Shown one piece after another: positions 1 through 9,160 of a stretch of DNA of 64,000 nt (position 1 is its first letter; each line of letters starts with the position of its first letter). The DNA is from CAWEDP01 sp963807925. GTDB taxonomy: Bacteria > Acidobacteriota > Vicinamibacteria > Vicinamibacterales > CAVVIG01. Position numbers and translations under genes: made by a program. The stretch lies in the NCBI GenBank assembly GCA_963807925.1, contig CAWEDP010000003.1, positions 186,001 to 250,000 of the forward strand, written 5' to 3'. Below the pieces are notes generated by a model. The model ran no database searches. It was given only the letters and a program-made list of their open reading frames with translations, and was not told the DNA's origin.

Positions 1-34
1 CCTGCTGCAGCTGGACCGGGTGGAATAGGCGGCG

Positions 35-544
35 TCAGCCGACGGCCTCGAACACGCCGGTCTCGCGATTCTTCCTCACGCCGTTCCACGGGAAACAGCG
101 CCCGTTCATCGCGACGAATACGCCCGGCGGCAGCACCTGCACGAAGGACAGGGCGCTGCCCAGATTGAACAGGCCATCGGAGCTGCCGAACGCGTAGGGA
201 ATCATCGCGCCGGTCAGCACGATCGTCTTTCCGCCGCCGGCCGGCAGGCCGGCCGCAATCACCGCGGCCGTTTCCACCATGGTGTCGGTGCCGTGCGTGA
301 TGACGATGCGCGGCTCGCCCGCGGCGCGGCACTGCTCGACGATGAGCGTCCGATCGGCCTCCGTCATGTCGAGGCTGTCCACCATCATCAACGTGCGGAT
401 CGAGACGTCGAGGCGGCAGCGTCCGAGCGACAGCATCTCCTGCACGTGCGTCTCGTTGAACGCGAGCGTGCCGGTCAGCTCGTTGTACCGCTTGTCGAAC
501 GTTCCGCCGGTGACGAAGATGCGCACGGGAGGCGCCGCGGCCAT
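35..544 (-). CDS. Short asparaginase-domain protein
   Basis: The 169-residue protein matches the N-terminal, catalytic half of L-asparaginase. TGGTFDK near residues 12-18 carries the first nucleophile-type Thr of the family, and HGTDTM near residue 84 carries the second Thr-Asp pair. The C-terminal domain of the usual 330-residue enzyme is absent. Single-domain asparaginase proteins of about 160-170 residues are an established bacterial family, so this is probably a complete gene rather than a fragment. It starts 12 bases after the topoisomerase subunit gene ends, on the same strand, so the two are probably co-transcribed. Activity on asparagine has not been shown by anything visible here. 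Confidence 0.85.
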   Translation of the reverse strand: MAAAPPVRIFVTGGTFDKRYNELTGTLAFNETHVQEMLSLGRCRLDVSIRTLMMVDSLDMTEADRTLIVEQCRAAGEPRIVITHGTDTMVETAAVIAAGLPAGGGKTIVLTGAMIPYAFGSSDGLFNLGSALSFVQVLPPGVFVAMNGRCFPWNGVRKNRETGVFEAVG

Positions 545-556
545 GACTCGCCGCCT

Positions 557-2470
557 TCAGACGTCCAGTTCTTCCGCTTCGTCGGCGCGCTCCATGATGA
601 AGCGGAACCGCGCGGACGCGTCCTTGCCCATCAGCTCGTTGATCACGCGGTCGGTGACGATCTGATCGGTGATCTCCACGCGCAGCAGGCGGCGGGTGCG
701 CGGATTGAGCGTTGTCTCCCACAAGACCTTCGGCATCATCTCGCCGAGCCCCTTGAAGCGGGTGATCTCCGGCGCGCCGCGGCCGTTCCTCCTGTGCTGC
801 CTCAGCACGCCGTCGCGCTGGGCATCGTCGAGCGCCCAGTAGGTGTCCTTGCCGATGTCGATCCGATAGAGCGGCGGCTGGGCGAGAAACACCCTGCCGT
901 GGGTCATCAGCTGCGGCAGGTGGCGGTAGATGAAGGTGAGCAGCAGCGTGGCAATGTGATTCCCGTCGGAATCGGCGTCCGCGAGGATGATGATCTTGCC
1001 GTAGCGAAGCCTCGCGAGCTCGAAGTTCTTGCCGAGCCCGCAACCGAGCGCCGTGACGAGATCCGACAGCTCCTTGTTCTCGAGCACCTTGGCGAGCGAG
1101 GCGCTCTCGGTGTTCAGCACCTTGCCGCGCAGCGGCAGAATCGCCTGGCGCGCGCGGTCGCGCCCCTGCTTCGCGGAGCCGCCCGCCGAATCGCCCTCGA
1201 CGATGAACAGCTCGCTGCCTTCACTCGTGGCGTTCGTGCAGTCGCTCAGCTTGCCCGGCAGGTTCAACCGGCCCGACGTCGCGCTCTTTCGCGAGACCTC
1301 GGCTTGCGCGGCGCGGCTCGCCTCGCGCGCGCGCGCCGCCAGGATGATGCGGGCGGCGATCGCTTCGGCCACGCTGATGTTGTGGTTCAACCAGTGCTCG
1401 AGGGCAGGGCGGACGACGCCGTCGACGGCCGACAGGATCTCGGGGTTGTTCAGGCGGTCCTTGGTCTGCCCCTGAAACTGCGGATCCTGGATGAACAGGC
1501 TCAGGACGCCCGTCAGCCCCTCGCGGATGTCCTCGGCGACGAGCGTCACGCCCTTCGGCGACAGGCTGTGCATGTCCATGAAGGTGCGGACGGCTTTGCC
1601 GATGCCGGCGCGCAGGCCGTTCTCGTGAGTGCCGCCGGAGCCGGTGGGAATGCCGTTCACGTACAATCGCAGGTGTTCGTCGGTGGCCTCCGTCCACTGG
1701 AGCACGAGGTCCAGCCGCAGCCCCTCGTCCCGGGTGAGCGTGAAGGGCACGTCGTGCACCGGTCTGGCGCCCCGCTCGGCGACGATCTTCTTCTGGTAAT
1801 CGACGAGCCCCTCGGTGTGTTCGAAGACGAGCTTCTCCTTCGAGGCATCGTTTTCGAAGACGACCTTCACCCCCTTGTGCAGATAGCTGACGACCTCGAG
1901 TCGCTCCTTGATCACCTCGGGATCGAACTCGATCTTCGGGAAGATGGCGGCGTCGGGACGGAAGTAGACGGCCGTGCCGGTGCCGCGGGCCGTCCCGACC
2001 TTCTTCAGCGGCCCGAGCGGCTTGCCCTGCCGGAACCTCATCTCCCACGACGCGCCGTCACGCTTCACCGTGGCGACGAGCTCCTTCGACAGGGCGTTGA
2101 CGACGCTCGCGCCGACGCCGTGCAGCCCTCCGGCGGTCTTGTAGGCGCCGGCATCGAACTTGCCGCCGGCGTGCAGCACCGTGAAGATCACCTCGAGCGC
2201 GCTCTTTTTCGTCGCCGGATGCTTGTCGATCGGAATGCCCCGACCGTCGTCCTGGATCGTGACCGACGACCCGTCCGCATGCAGGCGGACGGTGATCGTC
2301 CAGGCATGCCCGTTCATCGCCTCGTCGACGGAATTGTCGAGAATCTCCCAGATGAGATGGTGCAGGCCGGACGAGCCGACGCCGCCGATGTACATGCCCG
2401 GGCGCTTACGAACCGGTTCCAGCCCTTCGAGGACGGTGATGTCCCGAGCCGTGTAGCTCGTGGAAGCCAT
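557..2470 (-). CDS. parE: Type IIA topoisomerase subunit B (ParE/GyrB)
   Basis: ATPase subunit of a type IIA topoisomerase, which would pair with the subunit A gene at 10883-13345. The N-terminal GHKL ATPase domain shows EILDNSVDEA, DDGRGIP and GGLHGVGASVVNALS. The transducer domain follows, and the Toprim domain shows EGDSAGGSAKQGRDR and the acidic DADSDGNH motif. The C-terminal tail is short, giving about 637 residues, the size of ParE or short GyrB. I chose the ATG at 2470; an in-frame TTG two codons upstream gives MIM. A TACAAT sequence on this strand lies about 11 bases before the ATG, so the transcript may be nearly leaderless. ParE versus GyrB cannot be settled from the sequence alone. 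Confidence 0.9.
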   Translation of the reverse strand: MASTSYTARDITVLEGLEPVRKRPGMYIGGVGSSGLHHLIWEILDNSVDEAMNGHAWTITVRLHADGSSVTIQDDGRGIPIDKHPATKKSALEVIFTVLHAGGKFDAGAYKTAGGLHGVGASVVNALSKELVATVKRDGASWEMRFRQGKPLGPLKKVGTARGTGTAVYFRPDAAIFPKIEFDPEVIKERLEVVSYLHKGVKVVFENDASKEKLVFEHTEGLVDYQKKIVAERGARPVHDVPFTLTRDEGLRLDLVLQWTEATDEHLRLYVNGIPTGSGGTHENGLRAGIGKAVRTFMDMHSLSPKGVTLVAEDIREGLTGVLSLFIQDPQFQGQTKDRLNNPEILSAVDGVVRPALEHWLNHNISVAEAIAARIILAARAREASRAAQAEVSRKSATSGRLNLPGKLSDCTNATSEGSELFIVEGDSAGGSAKQGRDRARQAILPLRGKVLNTESASLAKVLENKELSDLVTALGCGLGKNFELARLRYGKIIILADADSDGNHIATLLLTFIYRHLPQLMTHGRVFLAQPPLYRIDIGKDTYWALDDAQRDGVLRQHRRNGRGAPEITRFKGLGEMMPKVLWETTLNPRTRRLLRVEITDQIVTDRVINELMGKDASARFRFIMERADEAEELDV

Positions 2471-2637
2471 GATCAAGGGAATTGTAGTACGGGTTCGTCC
2501 AGCGTGTCGCGAAAGGCGCCGTGCGCTGGGCGGCCACGAGGCGCCAGCCTTTGAGGAACGGGCGGTTCGGCGCGCCGCGTTTGGAGTGGCGTTCCCGGTG
2601 GGCGTGTATATAATTCCGCCCCGTAGGCTGGGCCGAG

Positions 2638-5184
2638 ATGCCGCGCTCGACGTTCCTTCTGTGCGTATGTGTGCTGGCGCTGCCGCTGCGGCTCGCGGCG
2701 GCGGTTCCGCCGACCGAGGACGTGCCGGTCCCGGGCGGCATCGACGCGATGGCGAAGGCGCTCGGCATTGCCCCGACGCCCGATCGCGCGCGGTTCGTCG
2801 CCGAGCTCGCGCGGCTCACGCATCAGACCGCCGACGACCGGAACACGACGCGCGCGCGGGCCGCGTCCGAGCTCGGTCGCAGCCCGAGCCGGCCGCCGGC
2901 GCCGGTCGACACGGTACCGATTCCTCTCTCCGTCAGGCTCTGGTCCGACGCCGTCTTCGGTCACAGCGTCGCGCCGGACGACATCGTCGCCGCCATCCTG
3001 GCGGACCCGCGGGCGGCGCACCTCAGCTACGGGCTGGCGGGTCTCGACGACGAGACGCTGGAGTTCTTTGGCGAGCATCCGGCGATGATGAGGGACGCGT
3101 ACCAACGGAACGCCGCTCTGTTTGCGGCGTTCGGTGGCGCCCTTCGTATTCACGACAGCCGCGTTCAGGTGCCGGGCGGACCGGGGGCCGCCGAACTGTG
3201 GGAAGGCGTCGTCGGCGAGAGAGTCGATCGACCCTCGGCGTTCGTCCGGGCGCTGTTCGCACAGGATCTTGGGCGCCTGGCGTACCTCTATGACGCGATC
3301 TTCGCGCTCGATCCGGCGCACACGGCGTTCGCGGTCGGCTCCTGGATCGGCGATCCGGCGGCCCGGCAGCGGCAGTTCAGGATGCTCGTGGCCGCCAATC
3401 GCGAGTCGGCCGCGCAGTGGCAGCCCGCACGCCTTCCCTTTACGCGGCCGGCGTACGACGTCGCCTCACTGCTGAGGCGGGTGGAGGTCCGACCCGACGG
3501 GTCGCCGGCGCTTATGTCGTCGCGATCGGCCTGGGCGTGGATCTTCGCCGGCGACGACATCCCCGGACACGCGCCGCACCTGCCGGCCGACGACGGACGC
3601 ATCGACGCCGGGTGGCTGGCCCAAGCCATCCTGCCGGCCGACACACGCGTGCGGGGCGATCGGCTGGACCAGCTCGCGTTCTCGTATCGCGTCTTTCACG
3701 ATGCCGCGGACGGGGCGATGAATGACGTCGTCACCGCGATCCGCGGCTTTCCCCGCTGTCGCATGCTGATGCTGACGCTCGAGCGGGCCGGCGTGCGGCG
3801 CCCCGCCCTCTACGCTGCGGCCGCCAGGCAGGCGCAGCAGTTGTCGGCTCTCGACGATCGGCGCGCGGCCGTCGCGTTACGTGAGTTTCAGGGCGCCGTC
3901 GCGCTGATCGCGCGGATGGCGGACGTCCGCTCGATCGACGCGGGTACGACCGAAGCCCTCGTCGGCAGCCTCCTCGCCGTGCCGCTCGGGGCCGACGGAC
4001 GGTACGACGGCGCGTTGTCGCGGTGGGTGCAGCGCGAGCTGCGGCCGGCGCTGCCTCCGGCCGACGATGTCGAGACCGCCGTGCTCGAGGCGCTGGCGGG
4101 CCGGCGCTCGGTGCATGTGGATGCCGCGGCTCCCGTGGTCTGGGAGGGGGAGACCTATCGCCTGGACATCGGCGCAGCCGAGGAACGGCGGCTGGTCCGC
4201 ATCCGCGAGAAGCAGGGGCCGCCATCGCTCGACGCCGCGCTCGCCGACCCCGACGACGCGCTGCTGGCCGAGGCCTTGGCCGCCTGGACCTATGCCGTGT
4301 CGATCGCCGACGTCGACAGCCCGGCGCTGCTCGGCGAGAGCGTGGCGAGGCGACACGATTTCGGACTGGGGCCGCGGGAACGCAGCACGCGCCGGCGGAT
4401 GCCGTGGGCGCAGCCGAGGCCTGAAATCGCGACCGGCGTGCCGTGGCACGTCGTCGGATCGCTGCTGGGCCTCGATGTGGCGATGTCGGGGCTGTCGCTG
4501 CGACGCGTCAGCGCCAACCGCGCGATCGACGCGCCGACGCTCTCGAGCAACGAGCGCGACGGGTTTGCCATCGGCGTCGCGCTCCTCAATCCGTTCGAGC
4601 TGCGCAACCAGGATCTCGATGCCATTGCGGCGGCCGTGGAGCGCGGCCGCGGGCGAATCGCGTCGCTGGCCGAGGACGGCTCGCACCTGCCCGACGTCGT
4701 CGCCGAAACGCGCATGGACGGCTGGCGCGCGCGGGCCCTGCAGTGGACCATCGCCCACGAGCCCCGACACGCGGCCTCGCTCCTGTCGCTGACCGAGTTG
4801 CTCGTCTTGGGGGGCGGCCGGCCCGCCGATCTGGATGCCTGGGGCGCCGGGGCACTCACGGTGCGCGGCTGCCTGTGCACGCGGCTCATCGCGACGGCCG
4901 ACTGGCGGCTGCTGATTGGGCGTCCGCAGCTTGGGCTGATGGCGGAGCTGGTCGCCGATCTGAACCTGCACGTGGCGTTGATCCTGCGCGATCTGCACGT
5001 GCCGGCGGCGGCGGCCAAGGCGGTGCTCTCCGCGGCCGTGCAGGACTTCATCGACGAAGTTCGCCCGACCGATTTCAACGACTGGCTCACGCTCGTCCGC
5101 ACCGCGCAGAGCGTGCCGAGAGAGCGCATCGAGGACTACGTCGCGGTGGCGACATCGAGCGGTCCACTGGTTCCGCTGCCATGA
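2638..5184 (+). CDS. Large secreted protein of unknown function
   Basis: I do not recognise a domain in this 848-residue protein. It begins with a signal peptide (hydrophobic LLCVCVLALPLRLAAA up to about residue 22) and then a long, mostly helical-looking chain without membrane segments, repeats or obvious catalytic motifs. It is therefore expected to be periplasmic or surface exposed. Its stop codon overlaps the ATG of the downstream VWFA gene (ATGA), and that gene overlaps the next in the same way, so the three are one operon and may act together. A TATAAT sequence at 2610-2615 lies 22 bases upstream of the ATG, but no convincing -35 box precedes it at normal spacing. Confidence 0.75.
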   Translation: MPRSTFLLCVCVLALPLRLAAAVPPTEDVPVPGGIDAMAKALGIAPTPDRARFVAELARLTHQTADDRNTTRARAASELGRSPSRPPAPVDTVPIPLSVRLWSDAVFGHSVAPDDIVAAILADPRAAHLSYGLAGLDDETLEFFGEHPAMMRDAYQRNAALFAAFGGALRIHDSRVQVPGGPGAAELWEGVVGERVDRPSAFVRALFAQDLGRLAYLYDAIFALDPAHTAFAVGSWIGDPAARQRQFRMLVAANRESAAQWQPARLPFTRPAYDVASLLRRVEVRPDGSPALMSSRSAWAWIFAGDDIPGHAPHLPADDGRIDAGWLAQAILPADTRVRGDRLDQLAFSYRVFHDAADGAMNDVVTAIRGFPRCRMLMLTLERAGVRRPALYAAAARQAQQLSALDDRRAAVALREFQGAVALIARMADVRSIDAGTTEALVGSLLAVPLGADGRYDGALSRWVQRELRPALPPADDVETAVLEALAGRRSVHVDAAAPVVWEGETYRLDIGAAEERRLVRIREKQGPPSLDAALADPDDALLAEALAAWTYAVSIADVDSPALLGESVARRHDFGLGPRERSTRRRMPWAQPRPEIATGVPWHVVGSLLGLDVAMSGLSLRRVSANRAIDAPTLSSNERDGFAIGVALLNPFELRNQDLDAIAAAVERGRGRIASLAEDGSHLPDVVAETRMDGWRARALQWTIAHEPRHAASLLSLTELLVLGGGRPADLDAWGAGALTVRGCLCTRLIATADWRLLIGRPQLGLMAELVADLNLHVALILRDLHVPAAAAKAVLSAAVQDFIDEVRPTDFNDWLTLVRTAQSVPRERIEDYVAVATSSGPLVPLP

Positions 5185-6377
5185 CGCGCGGTCCCCTCGG
5201 CCGTCGCCGGTCCGTCGGTTGGTCCACGGGCCCGGCGTGGATCTCGGCCGCCGCGCTGGCGGCCCTCCTGCCGATTCTGTGCGGCCGCCTGTCGGCCCAG
5301 ACGCCGCAACCGAAGTTGCAGATCGTGTCACCCGCCGACGGCAGCCTCGTCAGCGGATCGGTGGTCCTGCAAGCCGCGGTCGAGCCGGTGTCGAGCATGA
5401 CGAGCGTCGTCTTTTTCGTGGACGGCCGCGAGATCTGCACGGTCACGGCGCCGCCGATCGAGTGCGTGTGGGATGGGGGCGCCACGATCGCGGCGCATCA
5501 GATTCGCGTCGTGGCGAACCTGACGACCAGGGGGCGCATCGTGCGGACGATTCGCACGAAGGAGCTGGGCTACACCGAGAAGGTCGACGTCGACGTCGTT
5601 CAGGTGACGGCCACGGTGCTCGACGGCCACGGCCATTACGTCACGGGTCTGCCGCAGTCCGCGTTTCACGTGTACGAGGACGACAAGCCGCAGCCGATCA
5701 CCCATTTCGAGTCGGAGGACGTGCCGCTCGAGCTCATTGTCGCGGTGGACATCAGCGGCAGCATGGCGTCGGCCATGCCGAAGCTGAAGATGGCCGTCAA
5801 GGAGCTGCTCAACGACGTCCCTGCCGCCGACCGGGTGACCGTCGTCGGCTTCAACGACACCATTTTCTCGCTCACGCGGCCCGGAACCGCGACGACGGAG
5901 CGGGCGAGGGCGATCGATCGGCTCGCCGCGTGGGGTGGGACCGCGCTCTACGACGTCATCCTGACGGCGACCGACATGGCCGGGCGCCAGACGGGTCGCA
6001 AGGCCATCGTCGTGTTCACCGACGGCGAGGACGAAGGGAGCCACGCCAGCCTGACCGATGTCGAGCAGCGGCTGCAGTCGAGCGATGCGACGCTCTACAT
6101 GATCGGTCAGGGGCGAGGCGTGACGCTCGAGCCGCTGAAGCGGTTGATGGACCGCCTGTCGAAACCGACGGGCGGCCGCGCGCTGTTCACCGAGAGCATC
6201 GACGAGCTGCACGACGCGTTCAACAACCTGCTGGACGAACTGTCGCAGCAGTATCTGCTCGGGTACCCCCCGGCTCGCGCGGCTCACGACGACACGTTTC
6301 GCCGCATCAGCGTGATGGTGGACGGCGGTCATCAGGTGCGCGCGCGCCAGGGCTATCGGCCGACGGCCAGCAAATGA
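5181..6377 (+). CDS. Secreted VWFA-related protein with N-terminal Ig-like domain
   Basis: This 398-residue protein has an arginine-rich start and a hydrophobic export segment (residues 18-38, ending in AQ). A beta-rich segment with PADGSLVSGSV (50-61) resembles bacterial Ig-like domains. From about residue 135 comes the acidobacterial VWFA-related domain: a VTATVLDGHG strand, YEDDKPQPITHF, then the metal-binding DISGS motif (190-194) and GWGGTALYD-type conserved segments. The C-terminal QQYLLGYPP motif near residue 357 is the usual end of this family. VWA domains bind ligands through a metal ion; the partner is unknown. The ATG overlaps the previous stop codon, and its own TGA overlaps the next ATG, indicating translational coupling. 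Confidence 0.87.
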   Translation: MTRGPLGRRRSVGWSTGPAWISAAALAALLPILCGRLSAQTPQPKLQIVSPADGSLVSGSVVLQAAVEPVSSMTSVVFFVDGREICTVTAPPIECVWDGGATIAAHQIRVVANLTTRGRIVRTIRTKELGYTEKVDVDVVQVTATVLDGHGHYVTGLPQSAFHVYEDDKPQPITHFESEDVPLELIVAVDISGSMASAMPKLKMAVKELLNDVPAADRVTVVGFNDTIFSLTRPGTATTERARAIDRLAAWGGTALYDVILTATDMAGRQTGRKAIVVFTDGEDEGSHASLTDVEQRLQSSDATLYMIGQGRGVTLEPLKRLMDRLSKPTGGRALFTESIDELHDAFNNLLDELSQQYLLGYPPARAAHDDTFRRISVMVDGGHQVRARQGYRPTASK

Positions 6378-9141
6378 GCAATCGCCTTCGACGGGAACGC
6401 GGGCGAGATCGCGGACCGGCGGGGCGCCTGGACGCGCGGCGTCGGCGCCGCTGGTCGATCGGTCTCTGCGTCCTCGGCCTGCCGGGCGTCCTCCTGGTCC
6501 GGGCGTCCGCTCAGCAGCCGGCGGGGGGGCAACCGCGCTTCAAGTCGTCGGTCGAACTCACCTCCATCGACGTGGGGGTTGTCGACGGTCAGGGACAGCC
6601 GCTGCTGGACCTGCAGCCCGCCGACTTCGTGGTCCGCGTGGACAACAAGCCGCGGCGCGTGGTGAGCGCCGAATGGGTGCCGCTCGCCGCGCCCTCGGCC
6701 GGCGCGAAGGCGCCGGCGCGCATCCCCGAGGGTTACAGCTCGAACGAGAACAGCACGGGCGGGCGCCTGGTCGCCATCGCGGTCGACGAGCCCCACATCC
6801 GGCCCGGCGGCGCCGCGGCGGTGCTCGCGGCGGCGAGCGCGTTCATCGATCGCCTGTCGCCCGACGACCGCGTCGCCGCGGTGAGCCTCGGCATCGGCGG
6901 ACCGGCCACGCCGTTCATCGCCGATCGCCAGCGCGTGAAGGAGGCCATCGGCCGGATGGCCGGCCAGCGGTCGTCACTCAAGCTCACGACGGTAACCGTA
7001 ACCGCGTCCGAAGCGCTCGACATCGCAGAAGGCAACCGCCTGACCGCCGACCTCGTCGTGGCGCGCGAGTGCGCCGGCCTGCGCCCGACGACGGCACAGG
7101 TACGCGGCGTGCCGTCAGGAGGTGGAGAACGAGGCCACGACGCTGGCGCTGCAGCTCCGACAATCGAGCGACGTCACCGTGCGGGCGCTGCGCGACGTGC
7201 TCGACGCGATGCGGGTGGTGGACGGACCGAAGACGCTGATTCTGATGTCCGAGGGCTTCGCCGTCCGCGACCCCGCCATCGCCAACGAGCTGGGCGCGAT
7301 GGCGGCGGCGACGCGAACGAGCATTTACGCCCTGAAGCTCGACAACCAGCTGTTCGAGATCACCAACAGCCGGGCGCCGGTCGTCGAACCTGCGATTGCG
7401 GCCGGACGCTACGACGGCCTCGAGTTCCTGACGGGCGCTGCGCGCGGCACGCTGTTTGTTGTCAACGGCACCGGCAGCCAGCTGTTCTCCCGCATCGAGG
7501 CGGAGCTCTCGGGCTACTACCTGCTCGGCGTCGAATCCGATCCTTCCGATCGCGACAACAAACCGCACGCCATCCGGATCGACGTGGCGCGGCGGGGCGC
7601 GACCGTGCGGACGCGTCGTCAGCTGCTCAACGTCCCGTCCGACGTCAACCGGCCGCGTACTCTCCGCGATGCCGTGAACGCCAGCCTGACGGCGCCGCTG
7701 CTCATGACGGGCCTGCCGATTCGGATCACGTCATTCGCCTTGCGCGGCCCCGAGGCGGGCAAGGTGCAGCTGCTGATTCGCGCCGAGGTCGGCAACGACT
7801 TCGTCGGCCCGCGGCCCGCCATGGTCGGCTACGTCATTCAGGAGTTGTCAGGACGCGTCGTCGAGAGCCGCACCGTTGGCCAGGTGCTGAATCCCGTCAT
7901 GAACGGCGTGCCCGGCGCGCTGCAGTACGCCGGCGGCGCGAGCGTCGACCCCGGCGAGTACACGATCAAGCTGGCGATCGCCGAAGGGGATCGCATCGGC
8001 AGCGTCGAGCACCCGATTCACGCGCAGTTGAACGACGCGGGGCCGGTGTCGCTCAGCGAGCTCATGGTCGGCGGGCCTGTGGACGCCACCGACTCGTTGC
8101 GGCCGACCGTCGGGTACGCGATCAACTTCGGCACCCTCCACGGATACCTCGAGGCGTACGGCCAGCGCCTCGATCAGGTCGCGGCGACCTACGAGGTCGC
8201 GGCCAGCCCCGATGGGCCTCCGCTCCTGACCAGCGAGGTGAGCCCCCGCCCGGCGGGAGCCGGCCGCACGCTGTTCTCGCAGATGATGCCGGTGACCAAG
8301 CTCCCGCCCGGCGAATACGTGCTGCGCGCCAGAGTCACGCGCAACGGCCAGCCGCTCACGACCTTGACCCGGCGGTTCGAGATCGCGCCGCCGCCGGTCC
8401 TGATGACATCGGCCGGCATCGGCGCCTCACCGGCGACGACGGATCTGTTCCTGCCGGTGGACGAACACATGGCGCCGGCGCCCTTCGCCCGCGATCGGGC
8501 GCTGGCTGCCGAGACGCTGGACCCGTTTCTCAAGCGAGTGCCGTCCGTCACGAAGGCGGCGTTCGAACAAGGGCTCGCGGAGCTGCGCAAGGCGAATTAT
8601 GCGGGCGCGGTGGCGCAGTTCAAGAGCGCCGTTCGTCCCGACCAGGACAGCACGGCCGCGCTCAGTTACCTCGGGGCTACCTTCGCGGCGGCCGGCCAGG
8701 GCGCGGAAGCCACCGGCGTCTGGCAAACGGCGCTTGTCGACGGCGCCGACCTGCCGCAGATCTTCGAATGGCTCGCGGACGCCTACCTGCGGCAGAAGGA
8801 CTTCACGGCGGCCCGCTCGATTCTGGAAGAAGCGGCCGGACGATGGCCGGGCGACGCGCGGTTCGCCAGGGGGCTCGCGTTCTCCTATGCGACGCTCGGC
8901 AGGGGCCGCGAAGCGGTGCGCGCGCTCGGGCAGGTACCTCACCGGCCATGCCGATCCGGATCTGCTGTATCTCGCCATCGAGTGGATCTTCCAGATTCAC
9001 AGCAATCGCGCGGTCATCGTCAGCCCGTCTGCCGACCTGGCGCTGGCGCAGAACTACGCCGGACAGTACGCGAAGGCCCGCGGGCCGAACCAGCCGCTGG
9101 TCCAGCAGTGGCTCGATTTTCTCGAGAACGAAAAGCGCTGA
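6374..9141 (+). CDS. Secreted VWFA-related protein with TPR-like C-terminus, two apparent frameshifts
   Basis: The three consecutive reading frames read as one protein of about 920 residues. The first (6374 to about 7099) has an export signal and the start of a VWFA-related domain (VELTSIDVGVVDGQG, VAIAVDEPHI). The second (about 7101 to 8933) carries the rest of that domain (LILMSEGFAV, YYLLGVESD), beta-rich segments, and a tetratricopeptide-like stretch (AELRKANYAGAVAQFKSAV, WLADAYLRQKDFTAA). The third runs from about 8935 to the stop at 9141 (YLTGHADPDLLYLAIEWIF). Both junctions lie in CAGGTAC; dropping one G from each (7097-7103 and 8931-8937) restores a continuous protein. It may be an intact gene with sequence errors, or a recently broken one. 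Its ATG overlaps the stop codon of the upstream VWFA gene. Confidence 0.75.
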
Positions 9142-9160
9142 GCCGGCGATCCCGACCGGC

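Noticed and set aside
35..544. Truncated asparaginase pseudogene
   Set aside because: Single-domain proteins of this length form a known family, and the gene has an intact start and stop.
293..2554. Very long open frame opposite subunit B of the topoisomerase
   Set aside because: It reads as Arg/Asp/His/Val-rich low-complexity protein without domains, the usual by-product of GC-rich codon bias antisense to a real gene.
2610..2615. TATAAT as a promoter of the 2638 gene
   Set aside because: It may be a -10 box, but I see no -35 box at acceptable spacing, so it is only noted with the gene.
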